64,000 nucleotides of DNA from JAJCYL01 sp965206015 (GCA_965206015.1 CBDBIW010000016.1:682001-746000), one strand, 5' to 3'. Positions 28,156 to 36,992 are shown, counted from the stretch's first letter. Translations and numbers: made by a program. The notes: generated from the sequence alone by a model not told the origin.

Positions 28156-29529
28156 TCAATGGTCGATTTCTAACATGTCTTCCAATCGTTTTGGAAGATT
28201 TTTTTCAATCCATTTGCGATAATCACCTTCATAACGGACCTTCTTCTGTAACTTCTTGGTCTTCTGAAGTATAGATTGGATCACGTCATCAGGCATAAAC
28301 TTTTGCCGGTTGATATGGTCTGCGATTTCATCAACTTGCTCTGAAGTAGCTTTTTCGGAGCCTCTCAGCCAATTCTCGTAATCTGCTTCTTGCCAATGCA
28401 ACTCATTGTCCATTACTTCAATTGATATTTCGCGTCCATGATCCAAAGAGTCTTTTATATTACCACGGCCGGTGACCGCATTACCTAGCATAAAGACATT
28501 CTCATAACCATCCAGTTTACAACTCTTTGTATCTGTAATCTTGAACGTTAAGCCCTCAGATGGTATGCCCACAACTTTTTCCGGTATGCTGCCAATGGAA
28601 GATATTACCAATTCGGACCGATATTCGAAATATTCGTCAGTTGGAACAATTCTGCCATTTTCGATTTTAGTCTGTTGAAACTTAATACCTACTATACGGT
28701 CATTCCCAATGATTTTATCTACAGGAGCATGGCAAGGGACAAACTTGAAAAGAAACTTACCCATGGCATTCTCAAGTATTTTCTTGGTTACCCTTTCTGC
28801 TTTTTCAATATTTTCGGGAGAGTCCTTTTCCACTGTTGACAGAGGCATATCAATGTCACGCCTTCTATAATATAAGGTACAAGGCCTCACTCCTATATCT
28901 TCCAGTGAGAGATTATTTAGTTCTAAAACCTTAGCAATACTGCGGTCCAATTCAAAAAGATTAGTAGCAATGCCTTTTTCCTTGAGTGCCCTTTCTACTG
29001 TTTCAAACATTAATGCCTTGACTACGTCAATTGAAGCAAGGCCGCCACCGACTACTATTGCATTATCTTTTACATCATAAACCTGACCCGAGTATTGTGG
29101 TTCATGAAAATGATTGTACCAATAGATGAAAGGATTCTGATAGACTAAACCTTTATCGACGTAATCATCAATTCCGTCAATTGGCAGTGGTCTATCTTGC
29201 CAGGCCCCTGTGGCAATCAGAACTGCTGTAAATCCCCAATTTTTAACCAGGTCTTCAAAATCAACATCTTCCCCTAATCGAATTCCTGGCACATACCGAA
29301 TATTTTCATGATCTAATTTGTCGTTAATGCGTCCCTCCTCCTTGTCTCTCAGTTTCACATGCCATTTGGGAAGCCCATCTTCAATCTTCCCGTAAGGAAG
29401 ATTATTCTGTTCAAAGACTATTACCCGAAACCCGCGTTGGGCTAATTGAGATGCTGCTTCTGAACCAGCAACAGATCCTCCGAAAATTGCTATAAAATGG
29501 TGACCATTATGTATTAAAGATTTATCCAT
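28156..29529 (-). CDS. FAD/NAD(P)-dependent oxidoreductase (adrenodoxin-reductase/GltD-like fold)
   Basis: About 457 residues. The N-terminal FAD-binding Rossmann motif is FGGSVAGSEAA (GGSVAG in place of GxGxxG), then an acidic beta-strand end VIVFEQN, and a second nucleotide-binding motif VVGGGLASIDV near residue 165. Late motifs include VFMLGNAVTGRGN. The layout resembles ferredoxin-NADP reductases of the adrenodoxin-reductase type and GltD-like electron-transfer flavoproteins. No iron-sulfur Cys cluster is visible. The ATG at 29529 is preferred over an upstream TTG at 29556 because it leaves a short leader before the FAD motif. The electron partner is unknown. Confidence 0.75.
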   Translation of the reverse strand: MDKSLIHNGHHFIAIFGGSVAGSEAASQLAQRGFRVIVFEQNNLPYGKIEDGLPKWHVKLRDKEEGRINDKLDHENIRYVPGIRLGEDVDFEDLVKNWGFTAVLIATGAWQDRPLPIDGIDDYVDKGLVYQNPFIYWYNHFHEPQYSGQVYDVKDNAIVVGGGLASIDVVKALMFETVERALKEKGIATNLFELDRSIAKVLELNNLSLEDIGVRPCTLYYRRRDIDMPLSTVEKDSPENIEKAERVTKKILENAMGKFLFKFVPCHAPVDKIIGNDRIVGIKFQQTKIENGRIVPTDEYFEYRSELVISSIGSIPEKVVGIPSEGLTFKITDTKSCKLDGYENVFMLGNAVTGRGNIKDSLDHGREISIEVMDNELHWQEADYENWLRGSEKATSEQVDEIADHINRQKFMPDDVIQSILQKTKKLQKKVRYEGDYRKWIEKNLPKRLEDMLEIDH

Positions 29530-29654
29530 ATTCGCGACATATTTAGAAGTCGGCAAATAAGGTAATAAGAATATTGAAATTAGGCCAACTGAATAGTGAC
29601 AGGTCTAAAACTAAGTTGCGTGATTTATATTAAAACTTGAAGTGATGATAATAA

Positions 29655-29680
29655 GAAAGGCGGTCATTTGACCGCCTTTC
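29655..29680. terminator. strong bidirectional hairpin
   Basis: Perfect 12-bp inverted repeat GAAAGGCGGTCA / TGACCGCCTTTC around a TT centre. It lies just past the 3' end of the secreted-protein gene at 29705 (minus strand), and is followed on that strand by a U-rich stretch. Confidence 0.75.
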
Positions 29681-29704
29681 AAGTTTTGAATAATTAATTG
29701 GAGG

Positions 29705-30292
29705 TTATCTTAAGTTGAACATTTGATCGGATAATACACCATTTTCATTTAAAATAACAAAGCTTACCCAATTTGATCTTAAATGGCCAAAATCAAATAT
29801 CTGGTCCACATTACCTGTAGTGATTTTATCGGAATAAATCAATTCACTCAAATCATTATAAATTTGAATTTTTAGATTTTGTTCCAGATCATTACCAATA
29901 AACTCAAGTTGGTGTGCAACCTGGTCGAATCGAATTTTCTTGGCTAATAGGTCACTAACAGAAGTGTAGCTTACAGCTTCAAAAAGGGTTTCACTTTTGT
30001 TTTCAACGATAAATGTGTAATCGCCACTTGGCATATTACTTAGATTAACAGGCTGAATAAAGCCATGCTCAATCCTAAGGTACTCGTCATGTAAAACGTT
30101 ACCTTTTTCGTTAATTAATTTAAATTTTACTTGCCCCTCATCTCCCTGATATATTAATTTATAGGAGCCGTTAGCTGAGCCGGTAACAACTCTTACGAGT
30201 GCATCTCTCTGAGTTGAATCATTCGTATTTGCGAATGTTACAGTACTAATAACTGTTAAAAGTACTGCGATGATTTTTGTCGTCATCTTCAT
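29705..30292 (-). CDS. small secreted beta-rich protein, function unknown
   Basis: A 195-residue protein with a clear Sec signal peptide (KIIAVLLTVISTVTFA, cleavage near residue 22). The mature part alternates short hydrophobic strands and polar turns and contains NMPSGDYTFIVEN, a pattern seen in Ig-like or T9SS-type carboxy-terminal modules of Bacteroidota. I do not recognise a named family. It is probably periplasmic or surface-exposed. It is monocistronic, with its own terminator at 29655-29680 and a 580-base upstream region. Confidence 0.75.
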   Translation of the reverse strand: MKMTTKIIAVLLTVISTVTFANTNDSTQRDALVRVVTGSANGSYKLIYQGDEGQVKFKLINEKGNVLHDEYLRIEHGFIQPVNLSNMPSGDYTFIVENKSETLFEAVSYTSVSDLLAKKIRFDQVAHQLEFIGNDLEQNLKIQIYNDLSELIYSDKITTGNVDQIFDFGHLRSNWVSFVILNENGVLSDQMFNLR

Positions 30293-30876
30293 GATTGTCT
30301 TTGCTTGATAGTTTTAATAATTTGCTTAATAGTTCGTTAATTGAACGGTGCAAAGTTCACTAGCTTTAATCGATATTTACAACAAAGAGATTCATTTATT
30401 ATATGAAATAATTGTTAATAACGTAAAAATTACGTTTTGCTCAATGAATTCACCATTTCATCAGGTTTCGTTACGAATTGTATAAATAGCAATCGATTTC
30501 AGTTAGAATAATGTAAAATGAACTTGGAATAGTGTTATTGTATCGGATTTATGTTGTTTGCTTCCATGATATTGGGGGTATTTGATTGTTACCTGACCCA
30601 GATGTTTGGTTTAGCCTGGAATCACCACATAATCTTCTGAAAAATTTTGTTAGAAGCTTCTAATAGGTAGCTATAGTAGATCAATTAATTGTTAGACTTC
30701 AATTGTTTATAATATTATCAAATAATCATTCTTTTACTGTCATGTTGTTCATTTGACACAAAGAATGGCCATGAGTTTTGTGGATTTTGAAATTCTGAGA
30801 GGCATGATAAATTAAAGATTGGGCCTTTTTTATTGACCAGACAGCACTAATATTGTAAAAGCCTAAAAACCTTAGC
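30293..30876. other. AT-rich intergenic region, no gene seen
   Basis: Divergent spacer between the secreted-protein gene and the nitroreductase. Only short, low-quality open frames occur. It must contain both promoters, but I found no exact TAnnTTTG box next to either start. Confidence 0.4.
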
Positions 30877-31563
30877 ATGACATTAAAGACTAAAGATGTA
30901 AAAGGGTACACTCATGTTGAATATAGTCGAGATACCTATTCGCCAGAAGAAGCAACGCAGCGGTCTAAGGATTTTTATCAATGGATGGATACAAGGAGAA
31001 CTGTGAGAGAAATATCGGACCGCCCTGTTCCAAAAGAATTGGTTGAAAATATAATCATGGCCGCTTCTACCGCACCCTCCGGTGCTCATAAACAACCCTG
31101 GACATTTTGTCTTGTTTCCAATCCTGATTTAAAAGGTAAAATTAGAAAAGCCGCAGAGGAGGAGGAATATGAGAGTTACACTGGAAGAATGAGTGAAAGG
31201 TGGAAAAAGAATCTCGAACCTCTCGGTACAGACTGGAATAAACCTTTTTTGGAAGAAGCACCATGGCTCGTTATAGTTTTCAAAAGGGTTTATGAAATGG
31301 AAGATGGTGTTAAAAACAATAATTATTATGTCAACGAGTCTGTGGGCATAGCTTGTGGCTTCTTCCTTGCGACCTTACATAAAGCTGGATTGGTTACATT
31401 GACCCATACACCAAGCCCAATGAACTTTCTGACAAAAATACTGGAACGACCAGACAACGAGAGACCATATTTACTGTTACCGATTGGTTATCCACAAGAT
31501 GAAGTGTATGTACCTCAAATAGATCGAAAACCATTAGAAGAGGTAATAGTGTACTACGATTAA
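30877..31563 (+). CDS. nitroreductase-family flavoprotein, iodotyrosine-deiodinase-like
   Basis: A 228-residue FMN enzyme. RRTVREISDRPVP (about 40-52) and TAPSGAHKQPW (67-77) form the FMN site of the family. The lid segment EEEYESYTGRMSERW … NKPFLEEAPWLVIVFKR and the closing LTHTPSPMNFL … LERPDNERPYLLLPIGYP match the iodotyrosine deiodinase (IYD) branch rather than NfsB-type enzymes. The Glu and Tyr of the substrate lid appear conserved, so reductive dehalogenation of halotyrosines or related phenols is plausible. Bacterial substrates of this branch are uncertain. It is monocistronic, with IS elements immediately downstream. Confidence 0.85.
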   Translation: MTLKTKDVKGYTHVEYSRDTYSPEEATQRSKDFYQWMDTRRTVREISDRPVPKELVENIIMAASTAPSGAHKQPWTFCLVSNPDLKGKIRKAAEEEEYESYTGRMSERWKKNLEPLGTDWNKPFLEEAPWLVIVFKRVYEMEDGVKNNNYYVNESVGIACGFFLATLHKAGLVTLTHTPSPMNFLTKILERPDNERPYLLLPIGYPQDEVYVPQIDRKPLEEVIVYYD

Positions 31564-31693
31564 TCCAAGTTTGTATATATAATGAAGGCAGGAGTTTGAA
31601 GAAGTTTGAATAGTGTAGCCTTACCAGTTATCGGACCACTCTAAATTCAACTTTTTAGTTGATTTTTTTGGCTCAAGTCTTAAAGCATGGGGG

Positions 31694-32686
31694 CTAATCA
31701 AAAATGAGGGCTACTCGAAACAGGAAAAACGGGATGTCCCTTATGCCCCGGAATTGAGTCCTGAAAGCTTTGATTTTGCCATTGAAATTTTCGGCCAGTG
31801 AATTGGTATTCCTGTGGATGAAGTAGTTGAGTATTTTGTCCTGATGTGCCTGTATGGAATTGGCTGCTATAATAAAAGGATCAAATTCATATTCATTTAC
31901 TTTCTGGTACCATTTGTTGAGTTGCTGTTATGCCTGTTGAATATCTGTTTGATGTTCATATATACCCCTGAGCATCATTGAAAGTTCATACCCTTTTTCT
32001 AAATCTGGATATTGCCTAAAAAGTATTTTCACCCTTTGCTGTTGTTTTTCTGTCCACTTGGACTTGGGCTTGAACAAAGCATACCTGCTACGTGCCAACA
32101 ACTGTTTTGGTGTATCACCATTTTCAAATACTTGTGGCTCATACTGCCTGTCCTCTTGTTTGGCCTTTTTGATCTGTTGGCTTTCTTCTTCGATTGCTAT
32201 CCATCTATGTTTAATGCGCATCTGCTGCAATGCCCCTGAGGGCAATTGTTGCACATGGAAGCGGTCACTGACCAATCGGGCTTCCGGAAAGGCCATACGG
32301 CCTGTCTTGTTCATACTGGCCGCCAGGTCAACTGTCACTTCTTTTACCTGCTTACGGTCTTGCAGGGGTATTTTTTCCAATATCCTGATTACTTCATCGC
32401 TCCTGGTGTCCTTGACCATGGCAATGAGCGAACCCTGTTGACAACCTGCTGATCCGTGGGTTACTACCGTATAGAGTTCCCCTTGGGACAAGGCCACTTC
32501 ATCTATACATACATGCTCACCGAGGTTCCCTTCGAATAAGATCCATTCTTCTGCATGGCCCAGTTGCTCCCAATCCACAAAGCCGCTAAGATGGTTTTTG
32601 TACTGTTTCTGTAGCTTGTGCCCATCAATGCGGTAATATTTTGCAAGCCCACTGGCACTAACTGGGGTTGTGTCCAGCCACTTCTT
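31694..32686 (-). pseudogene. ISAon1/ISL3-like transposase (orfB) with premature TAA
   Basis: The DDE transposase frame begins around VSASGLAKYYRIDGHKLQKQ and includes the first catalytic acid in HVCIDEVALS and the second in VTVDLAASMN. In-frame TAA 31928-31930 then follows DIQQA. Beyond it the frame continues without another stop for 77 codons to 31694, including SLAENFNGKIKAFRTQFRG, which carries the catalytic Glu. The intended stop lies inside the left inverted repeat. One nonsense codon therefore removes the last catalytic residue. Confidence 0.8.
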
Positions 32687-33024
32687 TTAAAAAAAGCTCC
32701 AAATTTCTGGGTATAAGAAGTGCCTTCCGCTGATAAGGCATAGGTGTTTATGACTGTTTTACCTGTTTGCTTATCAACCCATTTCCTGCGGCGAACCAAA
32801 AGGTACACTATGTGCTCACGTATCGGAAAGTCCTCCAAACGGACCGCCGGAAGAAAACCCTTTGATTCCAAGCTTTTGTCATGGTGGGCCAAAGGTTTGA
32901 CATTTAACTCCTCAAGTTGCAGTACCAGTTTTCCTTTTTCTTGTTTTACCGAAACCAGTTCAAAATAATACAACACCCCTTTGGGCAACTGGTAGCTCAA
33001 TAGAGTCCTTAATACATCTTCCAT
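32503..33024 (-). CDS. ISAon1-type transposase N-terminal region protein (orfA)
   Basis: The ATG at 33024 opens MEDVLRTLLSYQLPKGVL, followed by the HIVYLLVRRRKWVDKQTGK region typical of the short first ORF of ISAon1-like elements. The true homologous part ends near GAFFKRSGWTQPQ (about 32660). The remaining residues to 32503 are read out of phase over the start of orfB. orfB is in the -1 frame relative to orfA. A run of seven T and four A (minus strand, about 32687-32697) lies at the junction, so either separate translation or slippage could join them. Confidence 0.75.
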   Translation of the reverse strand: MEDVLRTLLSYQLPKGVLYYFELVSVKQEKGKLVLQLEELNVKPLAHHDKSLESKGFLPAVRLEDFPIREHIVYLLVRRRKWVDKQTGKTVINTYALSAEGTSYTQKFGAFFKRSGWTQPQLVPVGLQNITALMGTSYRNSTKTILAALWIGSNWAMQKNGSYSKGTSVSMYV

Positions 33025-33088
33025 GCACTAAGATAATTGATCCCCTCATTTTTGCCAGCCCCCATGCTTTAAGACTTGAGCCACAATT

Positions 33089-34117
33089 ATGGAAAATACA
33101 CAGATTAAACAAATTCAATATCCTCATGTGGTTGGTATTGACATCAGTAAAATGAGTATCGATGTGGCTTTAATTGATAGCTGTTCTCTTAAGATTAATA
33201 CTGCCATGTTTAGCAATGATTCTGAAGGTTTTCAGAAGATGAAACAATGGATCAAACAGCTAGGCAATGATTGTAATCAAGACATTCTCTTCTGTATGGA
33301 ACACACCGGTATTTATACCAGAAAAATTGTCAAATACCTGCTTAAAAGAGGGTGTAAGGTTTGGTTAGAATCCTCTCTCCATATCAAAAGAAGCATGGGG
33401 TTGGTTAGAGGTAAATCTGATAAAATTGATGCAGAAAGAATAGCCAAATTTGCTTTTGATCATCAGCGTGATGCCAAACTGGTTAAACTCTCACACCCAA
33501 CCCTAAACCGTTTAAAAGACCTTATGAAGACAAGAACAAGACTTCAGAAGAGTTTGTTAAGCCAAAGTATAGCCATCAGTGAATTGACTAAGATTGATAA
33601 AAAAGCTGGAAGAGAAATAGAAAGAATGAGTCGCGATGCAGTAAGAGGTTTAGAAAAGTCACTGGCCAAGGTTGAAGCAAAAATGGAAGAACTAGTCAGT
33701 ATCGACAAACAACTTCGTGCCTTATATGAATTGATCACTTCGGTGAAGAGTGTTGGTAAGGTGCTGGCAGTAGATTTGATCGTCTACACGGAAGGGTTTA
33801 CCAGGATGCTGGACAACCGTAAACTGGCCTGCTATTGTGGGGTTGCCCCTTTCGAATATCGCAGTGGCACCAGCATATATTCCAAGCCCGGGACCTCAAG
33901 CTTTGCTAACAAACAGCTCAAACACCATCTGCACATGTGTGCCATGAATGCAGTCAAATGCCATAAAGAACTAAGAGAATATTATATAAGAAAAACAGAA
34001 GAAGGAAAAAGTAAAATGAGTGCACTCAATGCAGTAAGAAATAAGTTACTTCATAGAGTAGTAGCAGTAGTAAAGCGAGGAACACCATATGTTGAGAAAA
34101 CAGAGAAATTGGATTAA
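33089..34117 (+). CDS. IS110-family transposase (DEDD type)
   Basis: A 342-residue, apparently intact protein. The RuvC-like DEDD domain begins VVGIDISKMSIDVAL, with the acidic Glu in CMEHTGIYT and the Asp residues in RGKSDKIDAERIA. The C-terminal Transposase_20 domain has SVKSVGKVLAVDLI and a Ser-containing region PGTSSFANKQLKHHLHMCA. IS110 elements lack inverted repeats and are guided by a bridge RNA from their non-coding end. Here the 5' non-coding end is only six bases long before the ISAon1-like element, so that end has probably been split. The 3' end lies next to an attC-like site, a known target for one IS110/IS1111 subgroup. Confidence 0.9.
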   Translation: MENTQIKQIQYPHVVGIDISKMSIDVALIDSCSLKINTAMFSNDSEGFQKMKQWIKQLGNDCNQDILFCMEHTGIYTRKIVKYLLKRGCKVWLESSLHIKRSMGLVRGKSDKIDAERIAKFAFDHQRDAKLVKLSHPTLNRLKDLMKTRTRLQKSLLSQSIAISELTKIDKKAGREIERMSRDAVRGLEKSLAKVEAKMEELVSIDKQLRALYELITSVKSVGKVLAVDLIVYTEGFTRMLDNRKLACYCGVAPFEYRSGTSIYSKPGTSSFANKQLKHHLHMCAMNAVKCHKELREYYIRKTEEGKSKMSALNAVRNKLLHRVVAVVKRGTPYVEKTEKLD

Positions 34118-34149
34118 AAAAAGGTGCGTACGCTTGTTTTTACCATAGA

Positions 34150-34278
34150 TATCGTCTATGTATGGTGAGTAGCGGATTTAGAAGTAGTGAAGTATCTTCC
34201 TCGATTTTGGCTTGGGAGAACCTTCAGCCTTTCGACTTACCACCAAATCCGCTATTCTCTATATCTGTTGTTATGGGC
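34150..34278 (-). other. attC-like site 7, truncated beside IS110
   Basis: Minus strand: R''-like GCCCATAAC (34270-34278) adjoins the stop of the 34280 gene. The stem is AGCGGATTT / AAATCCGCT. The far side ends TACATAGACG, where the other sites continue GTTA, but here the text switches to ATATC. The R' core is therefore missing, consistent with IS110 insertion into the core. Confidence 0.6.
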
Positions 34279-34279
34279 T

Positions 34280-34507
34280 TTACTTTTTTGTGAATACTTT
34301 TAGCCTATTGCGTATTCCTAAGAAAGGAATAAGAGATTTCAATATTTCTTTCCAAGTCATTCCTATATATTTCATTCTAATAATGGATAAAATGGGAATG
34401 TAGAAAAGGACATAGTATGGAAATATTGAATAATAATTGTCCTTCCAAAAAAATGCGATAATAGAAATGGGAAGTATTAAAAAAGTAATATAAACTATTC
34501 TTTTCAT
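34280..34507 (-). CDS. small two-helix membrane protein (candidate immunity partner)
   Basis: Seventy-five residues from ATG 34507: MKRIVYITFLILPISIIAFF, a second hydrophobic segment YVLFYIPILSII, and a basic tail (IRNRLKVFTKK). The frame is open further upstream, but only by overlapping the preceding gene. It starts 20 bases after the 35355-34528 gene and ends two codons before the attC core. Position and topology match the partner of the paralogous cassette (35662-35862) although the sequences differ. A membrane immunity role is only an inference. Confidence 0.6.
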   Translation of the reverse strand: MKRIVYITFLILPISIIAFFWKDNYYSIFPYYVLFYIPILSIIRMKYIGMTWKEILKSLIPFLGIRNRLKVFTKK

Positions 34508-34527
34508 AGTATATTTAATTATAGATA

Positions 34528-35355
34528 TTACCACCAATAAGCTGTAGCCATTATTGAACATCCAACTCCTGCTGCTGCTGCGCATTCAGGTCCAAACACA
34601 AGACATGCAAGTCCTGCTGCCGAACCTACCACAGAACCATCAGTCATTTGATCGAATGTACTTCCTACACAAGTACCCCAACAGTCCCACCAGCCATCAC
34701 AATCGCCTGCTTCAGCTTGAGCATGAGCACTTTGAATTCCCATATTCAAATGAGCCAAAGTTATACCTCCTTTCTCTGGAAGACCTGGTAAAATCCTATT
34801 CTTAACAAGGTCATCAATAGTTTCCAAGGTATAATATATTGTCGAAGTGATATAAAATAATACGTCTTGTTGGTCATCAGGAATGACTTCATATATATCA
34901 TTGTTTATCAAAGCCAACTCATTAGAAAACTCGATATATGAATCACTTTGCTTTCGGGCTTTCTTGATTCTGTTGATTATTTTTTTCTGATCTTTCGAAT
35001 ATTCTGTTTGACCTGGATTGAATAAATCAAATAAAGTCACGATTTCTAGATCTTCTTCACTGAAATGAGTACGAGCATTTGAGAATGAATTTGTTGATAC
35101 TATTAAATTTGTAGCATAGTTATTCATTTTCAACGATACGATATCTATATCACTTCTTAAAGCTTTATTTTTCCTTCTTTTTTGACCTTCTACAGCAATA
35201 GAAGAAATGTTCTCAGCAAACAATTGACCCCACCCTTTAGCTTGTTCAGAAAATATAGGTTCTACTCTTGGTGTTTCCACATATTCCACTTTCGTACACT
35301 TGTAAAGAAAAGAAGATGCCGCTACCAGCGATAATGTTAAAAATAAACGTTTCAT
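34528..35355 (-). CDS. exported cassette protein with Cys/Trp-rich bacteriocin-like tail (copy A)
   Basis: 275 residues. An N-terminal signal (MKRLFLTLSLVAASSFLYKC) is followed by VEYVETPRVEPIFSEQA, then a mostly helical, charged middle, then GITLAHLNMGIQSAHAQAEAG. After this comes a distinct tail: CDGWWDCWGTC plus a hydrophobic Gly/Ala/Cys-rich stretch ending MATAYWW. The leader is nearly identical in DNA and protein to the paralogue at 35856-36689, whereas the middle and tail have diverged. The CxGWWxCWGxC motif and small-residue tail resemble membrane-active peptides released from a precursor. A Lys before the Cys makes a classic lipobox doubtful. Function unknown; bacteriocin-like is my inference. 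Confidence 0.7.
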   Translation of the reverse strand: MKRLFLTLSLVAASSFLYKCTKVEYVETPRVEPIFSEQAKGWGQLFAENISSIAVEGQKRRKNKALRSDIDIVSLKMNNYATNLIVSTNSFSNARTHFSEEDLEIVTLFDLFNPGQTEYSKDQKKIINRIKKARKQSDSYIEFSNELALINNDIYEVIPDDQQDVLFYITSTIYYTLETIDDLVKNRILPGLPEKGGITLAHLNMGIQSAHAQAEAGDCDGWWDCWGTCVGSTFDQMTDGSVVGSAAGLACLVFGPECAAAAGVGCSIMATAYWW

Positions 35356-35548
35356 TTTAATAAATGATTAAAAGGTTAACAGTACCTAACATATTGGAGC
35401 AAGTATATGATACGGGTACTAAAAATTTAGGCTCCCTCTACGGGCAGGTTGAGGCTTTTAATTTTTCCTTTTGCCTTGTTTTCCTGATAGACAGGCTGCC
35501 AAAGTAGGAAAAACACTTTGGACGTTAACAATATACATTCCCCCTATT

Positions 35549-35669
35549 GCCCATAACGTCTTGATAAAATGAGTGCGCTCACAATCTCTATAAGCTCAGG
35601 AGTATTAGTTTGACTTCTGTCTTTCTACGAAGAAAGCAAGCGCGTTCATTTTTATCTTTTGTTATGGGC
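35549..35669 (-). other. attC-like site 6
   Basis: Outer cores GCCCATAAC and GTTATGGGC are perfectly complementary (35549-35557, 35661-35669). Inner stem GATAAAATGAGTGCGC pairs with GCGCGTTCATTTTTATC with a few bulges. The R'' core supplies the TAA stop of the upstream gene. This is the clearest long attC in the array. Confidence 0.8.
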
Positions 35670-35862
35670 TTTGGGTTCTGATAACCTTGATCAACAAAAA
35701 AGTGGATAGTGTTGCAAAAGCCAGAAGCCCTGTCAGAGATGCATAAAATCTCCAATTATATATACCTGCTGGAAGTCCTTTAGCAAAAAAGATTATCGCA
35801 GACCATATTAGCAGACCTATATTAATAACAAATATAATGTTGGTATTTTTTATTGCTAACAT
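35662..35862 (-). CDS. small two-helix membrane protein (candidate immunity partner)
   Basis: Sixty-six residues from ATG 35862: MLAIKNTNIIFVINIGLLIW and FYASLTGLLAFATLSTFLLI are two membrane helices, with a basic end. The start codon overlaps the stop of the 35856-36689 gene (ATGTTAG), so translation is coupled, and its own stop TAA is contributed by the attC core. The longer open frame upstream is only the shifted reading of that gene. It is equivalent in place to the 34280-34507 gene. Confidence 0.65.
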   Translation of the reverse strand: MLAIKNTNIIFVINIGLLIWSAIIFFAKGLPAGIYNWRFYASLTGLLAFATLSTFLLIKVIRTQSP

Positions 35863-36689
35863 GACGCAGCTGCTCCTGAAAGCCCCCCAGATATACCACC
35901 GATTATTGCTCCTGTAGTCGTTCCAAGAACAGGTATTGCCGAGCCTGCAGCCCCACCTCCTAATGCACCAAGCCCTGCTCCACCAAGAGTTCCAGCAGCA
36001 CACTTACCCCAGCAACTCCACCAGCCACTACATCCACCAGATTCACCACTTGCTATAGCTGATGGGAAACCAATTTTCAAATGAGCTAAAGTTATGCCTT
36101 CTTGCTCGGGTTCTCCGGGTAGTAGTGCCTGTTCCACCAATTCATTCATAGCTTCTAAACCAAAATATAGTGTTGAGGTAACAGAATACAATAATCCTTG
36201 TTCCTCTTCTGGGACACTTACAGGAATCTCATTGTTGATAGTGGCTAACCTATTGGAAAATTCAATATAAGAATCACTTCCTAACCTTGCTTCTTCGATT
36301 TGTTCCAACACATCTTTTTGAGCATCTGTTAATTCGTCCGATTCCAATACTTGAGCTAAAGAAACAAACTCTGTTGCTTCACTGGTTGTTCGTGCGTTAG
36401 CAAAAGATATTCGTTGATCAGATGTTATCAGTTTTCTTCGTTCAAAAGTGTTCCATATAACATCTTGTGAAACTGCAAAAACGGCATTTCGATCATTTAA
36501 TTTAATCTTTTGTTTCTTTACTTGTCTTGCAGTTGTTGTTAGTGCTTCTGCAAAAAGACTTCCCCACTCTTGAGCCTGTTCAGAGAATATGGGTTCCACT
36601 CTCGGTGTTTCCACATATTCCACTTGCGTACACTTGTAAAGAAAAGAAGATGCCGCTACCAGCGATAATGTTAAAAATAAACGTTTCAT
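35856..36689 (-). CDS. exported cassette protein with Cys/Trp-rich bacteriocin-like tail (copy B)
   Basis: 277 residues, a paralogue of 34528-35355. It has the same signal region and VEYVETPRVEPIFSEQAQ, and a conserved DSYIEFSNRLATINNEI motif mid-protein. The spacer GITLAHLKIGFPSAIASGESG leads to the tail CSGWWSCWGKC, which precedes a long Gly/Ala run with glycine-zipper character ending AAASC. The tail looks like a pore-forming or membrane-inserting peptide of the class II bacteriocin kind, but no double-Gly processing site is obvious. It is followed by a translationally coupled small membrane protein. Family not recognised. Confidence 0.7.
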   Translation of the reverse strand: MKRLFLTLSLVAASSFLYKCTQVEYVETPRVEPIFSEQAQEWGSLFAEALTTTARQVKKQKIKLNDRNAVFAVSQDVIWNTFERRKLITSDQRISFANARTTSEATEFVSLAQVLESDELTDAQKDVLEQIEEARLGSDSYIEFSNRLATINNEIPVSVPEEEQGLLYSVTSTLYFGLEAMNELVEQALLPGEPEQEGITLAHLKIGFPSAIASGESGGCSGWWSCWGKCAAGTLGGAGLGALGGGAAGSAIPVLGTTTGAIIGGISGGLSGAAASC

Positions 36690-36887
36690 TCTTTGTTTAA
36701 ATAGTTAATAATTTCTCGCACCTGACTTTGATTTAGGAGCATCAGGCACTTGCAACACGCCCTCCAAAGAAAAACTGATTCCTTTGGAATTCTCCCGTTA
36801 CAGGCATTTTTCGTTCAGGTTCGTCAAGATTTCTATTTTTATATGCCATAAAGTGGCTTCTTTATCCTGTGAACTTTGCAGCTCATT

Positions 36888-36992
36888 GCCCATAACCTTT
36901 AGCTTCCTATCATATTACTATTCCAAGAGATAAAGATTAACTTTTAGTAGTTAAAGAAAGCAAGCCAGAACTAAGCGCTAACCAAGTTATCC
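36888..36992 (-). other. attC-like site 5
   Basis: Left core GCCCATAACC (36888) and right core GTTATCC (36986-36992). Stem halves read ATAAC-TTGG-TTAGC and ATAAC-C-TTTAGC on the minus strand. It also shares GGCTTGCTTTCTT with site 6. Size and core match the others, but the pairing is weaker than at sites 1-4 and 6. Confidence 0.6.

Larger units (their letters stand above)
31670..33082 (-). mobile_element. ISAon1/ISL3-like insertion sequence
   Basis: Bounded by a perfect 26-bp inverted repeat starting GGCTCAAGTCTTAAAGCATG at 31670-31695 and 33057-33082, extended by a further AAAAATGAGGG match. It carries two minus-strand frames (orfA, orfB). I see no convincing target duplication. The right end stops six bases before the IS110 transposase start, so one element has landed in or against the other. 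Confidence 0.9.
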
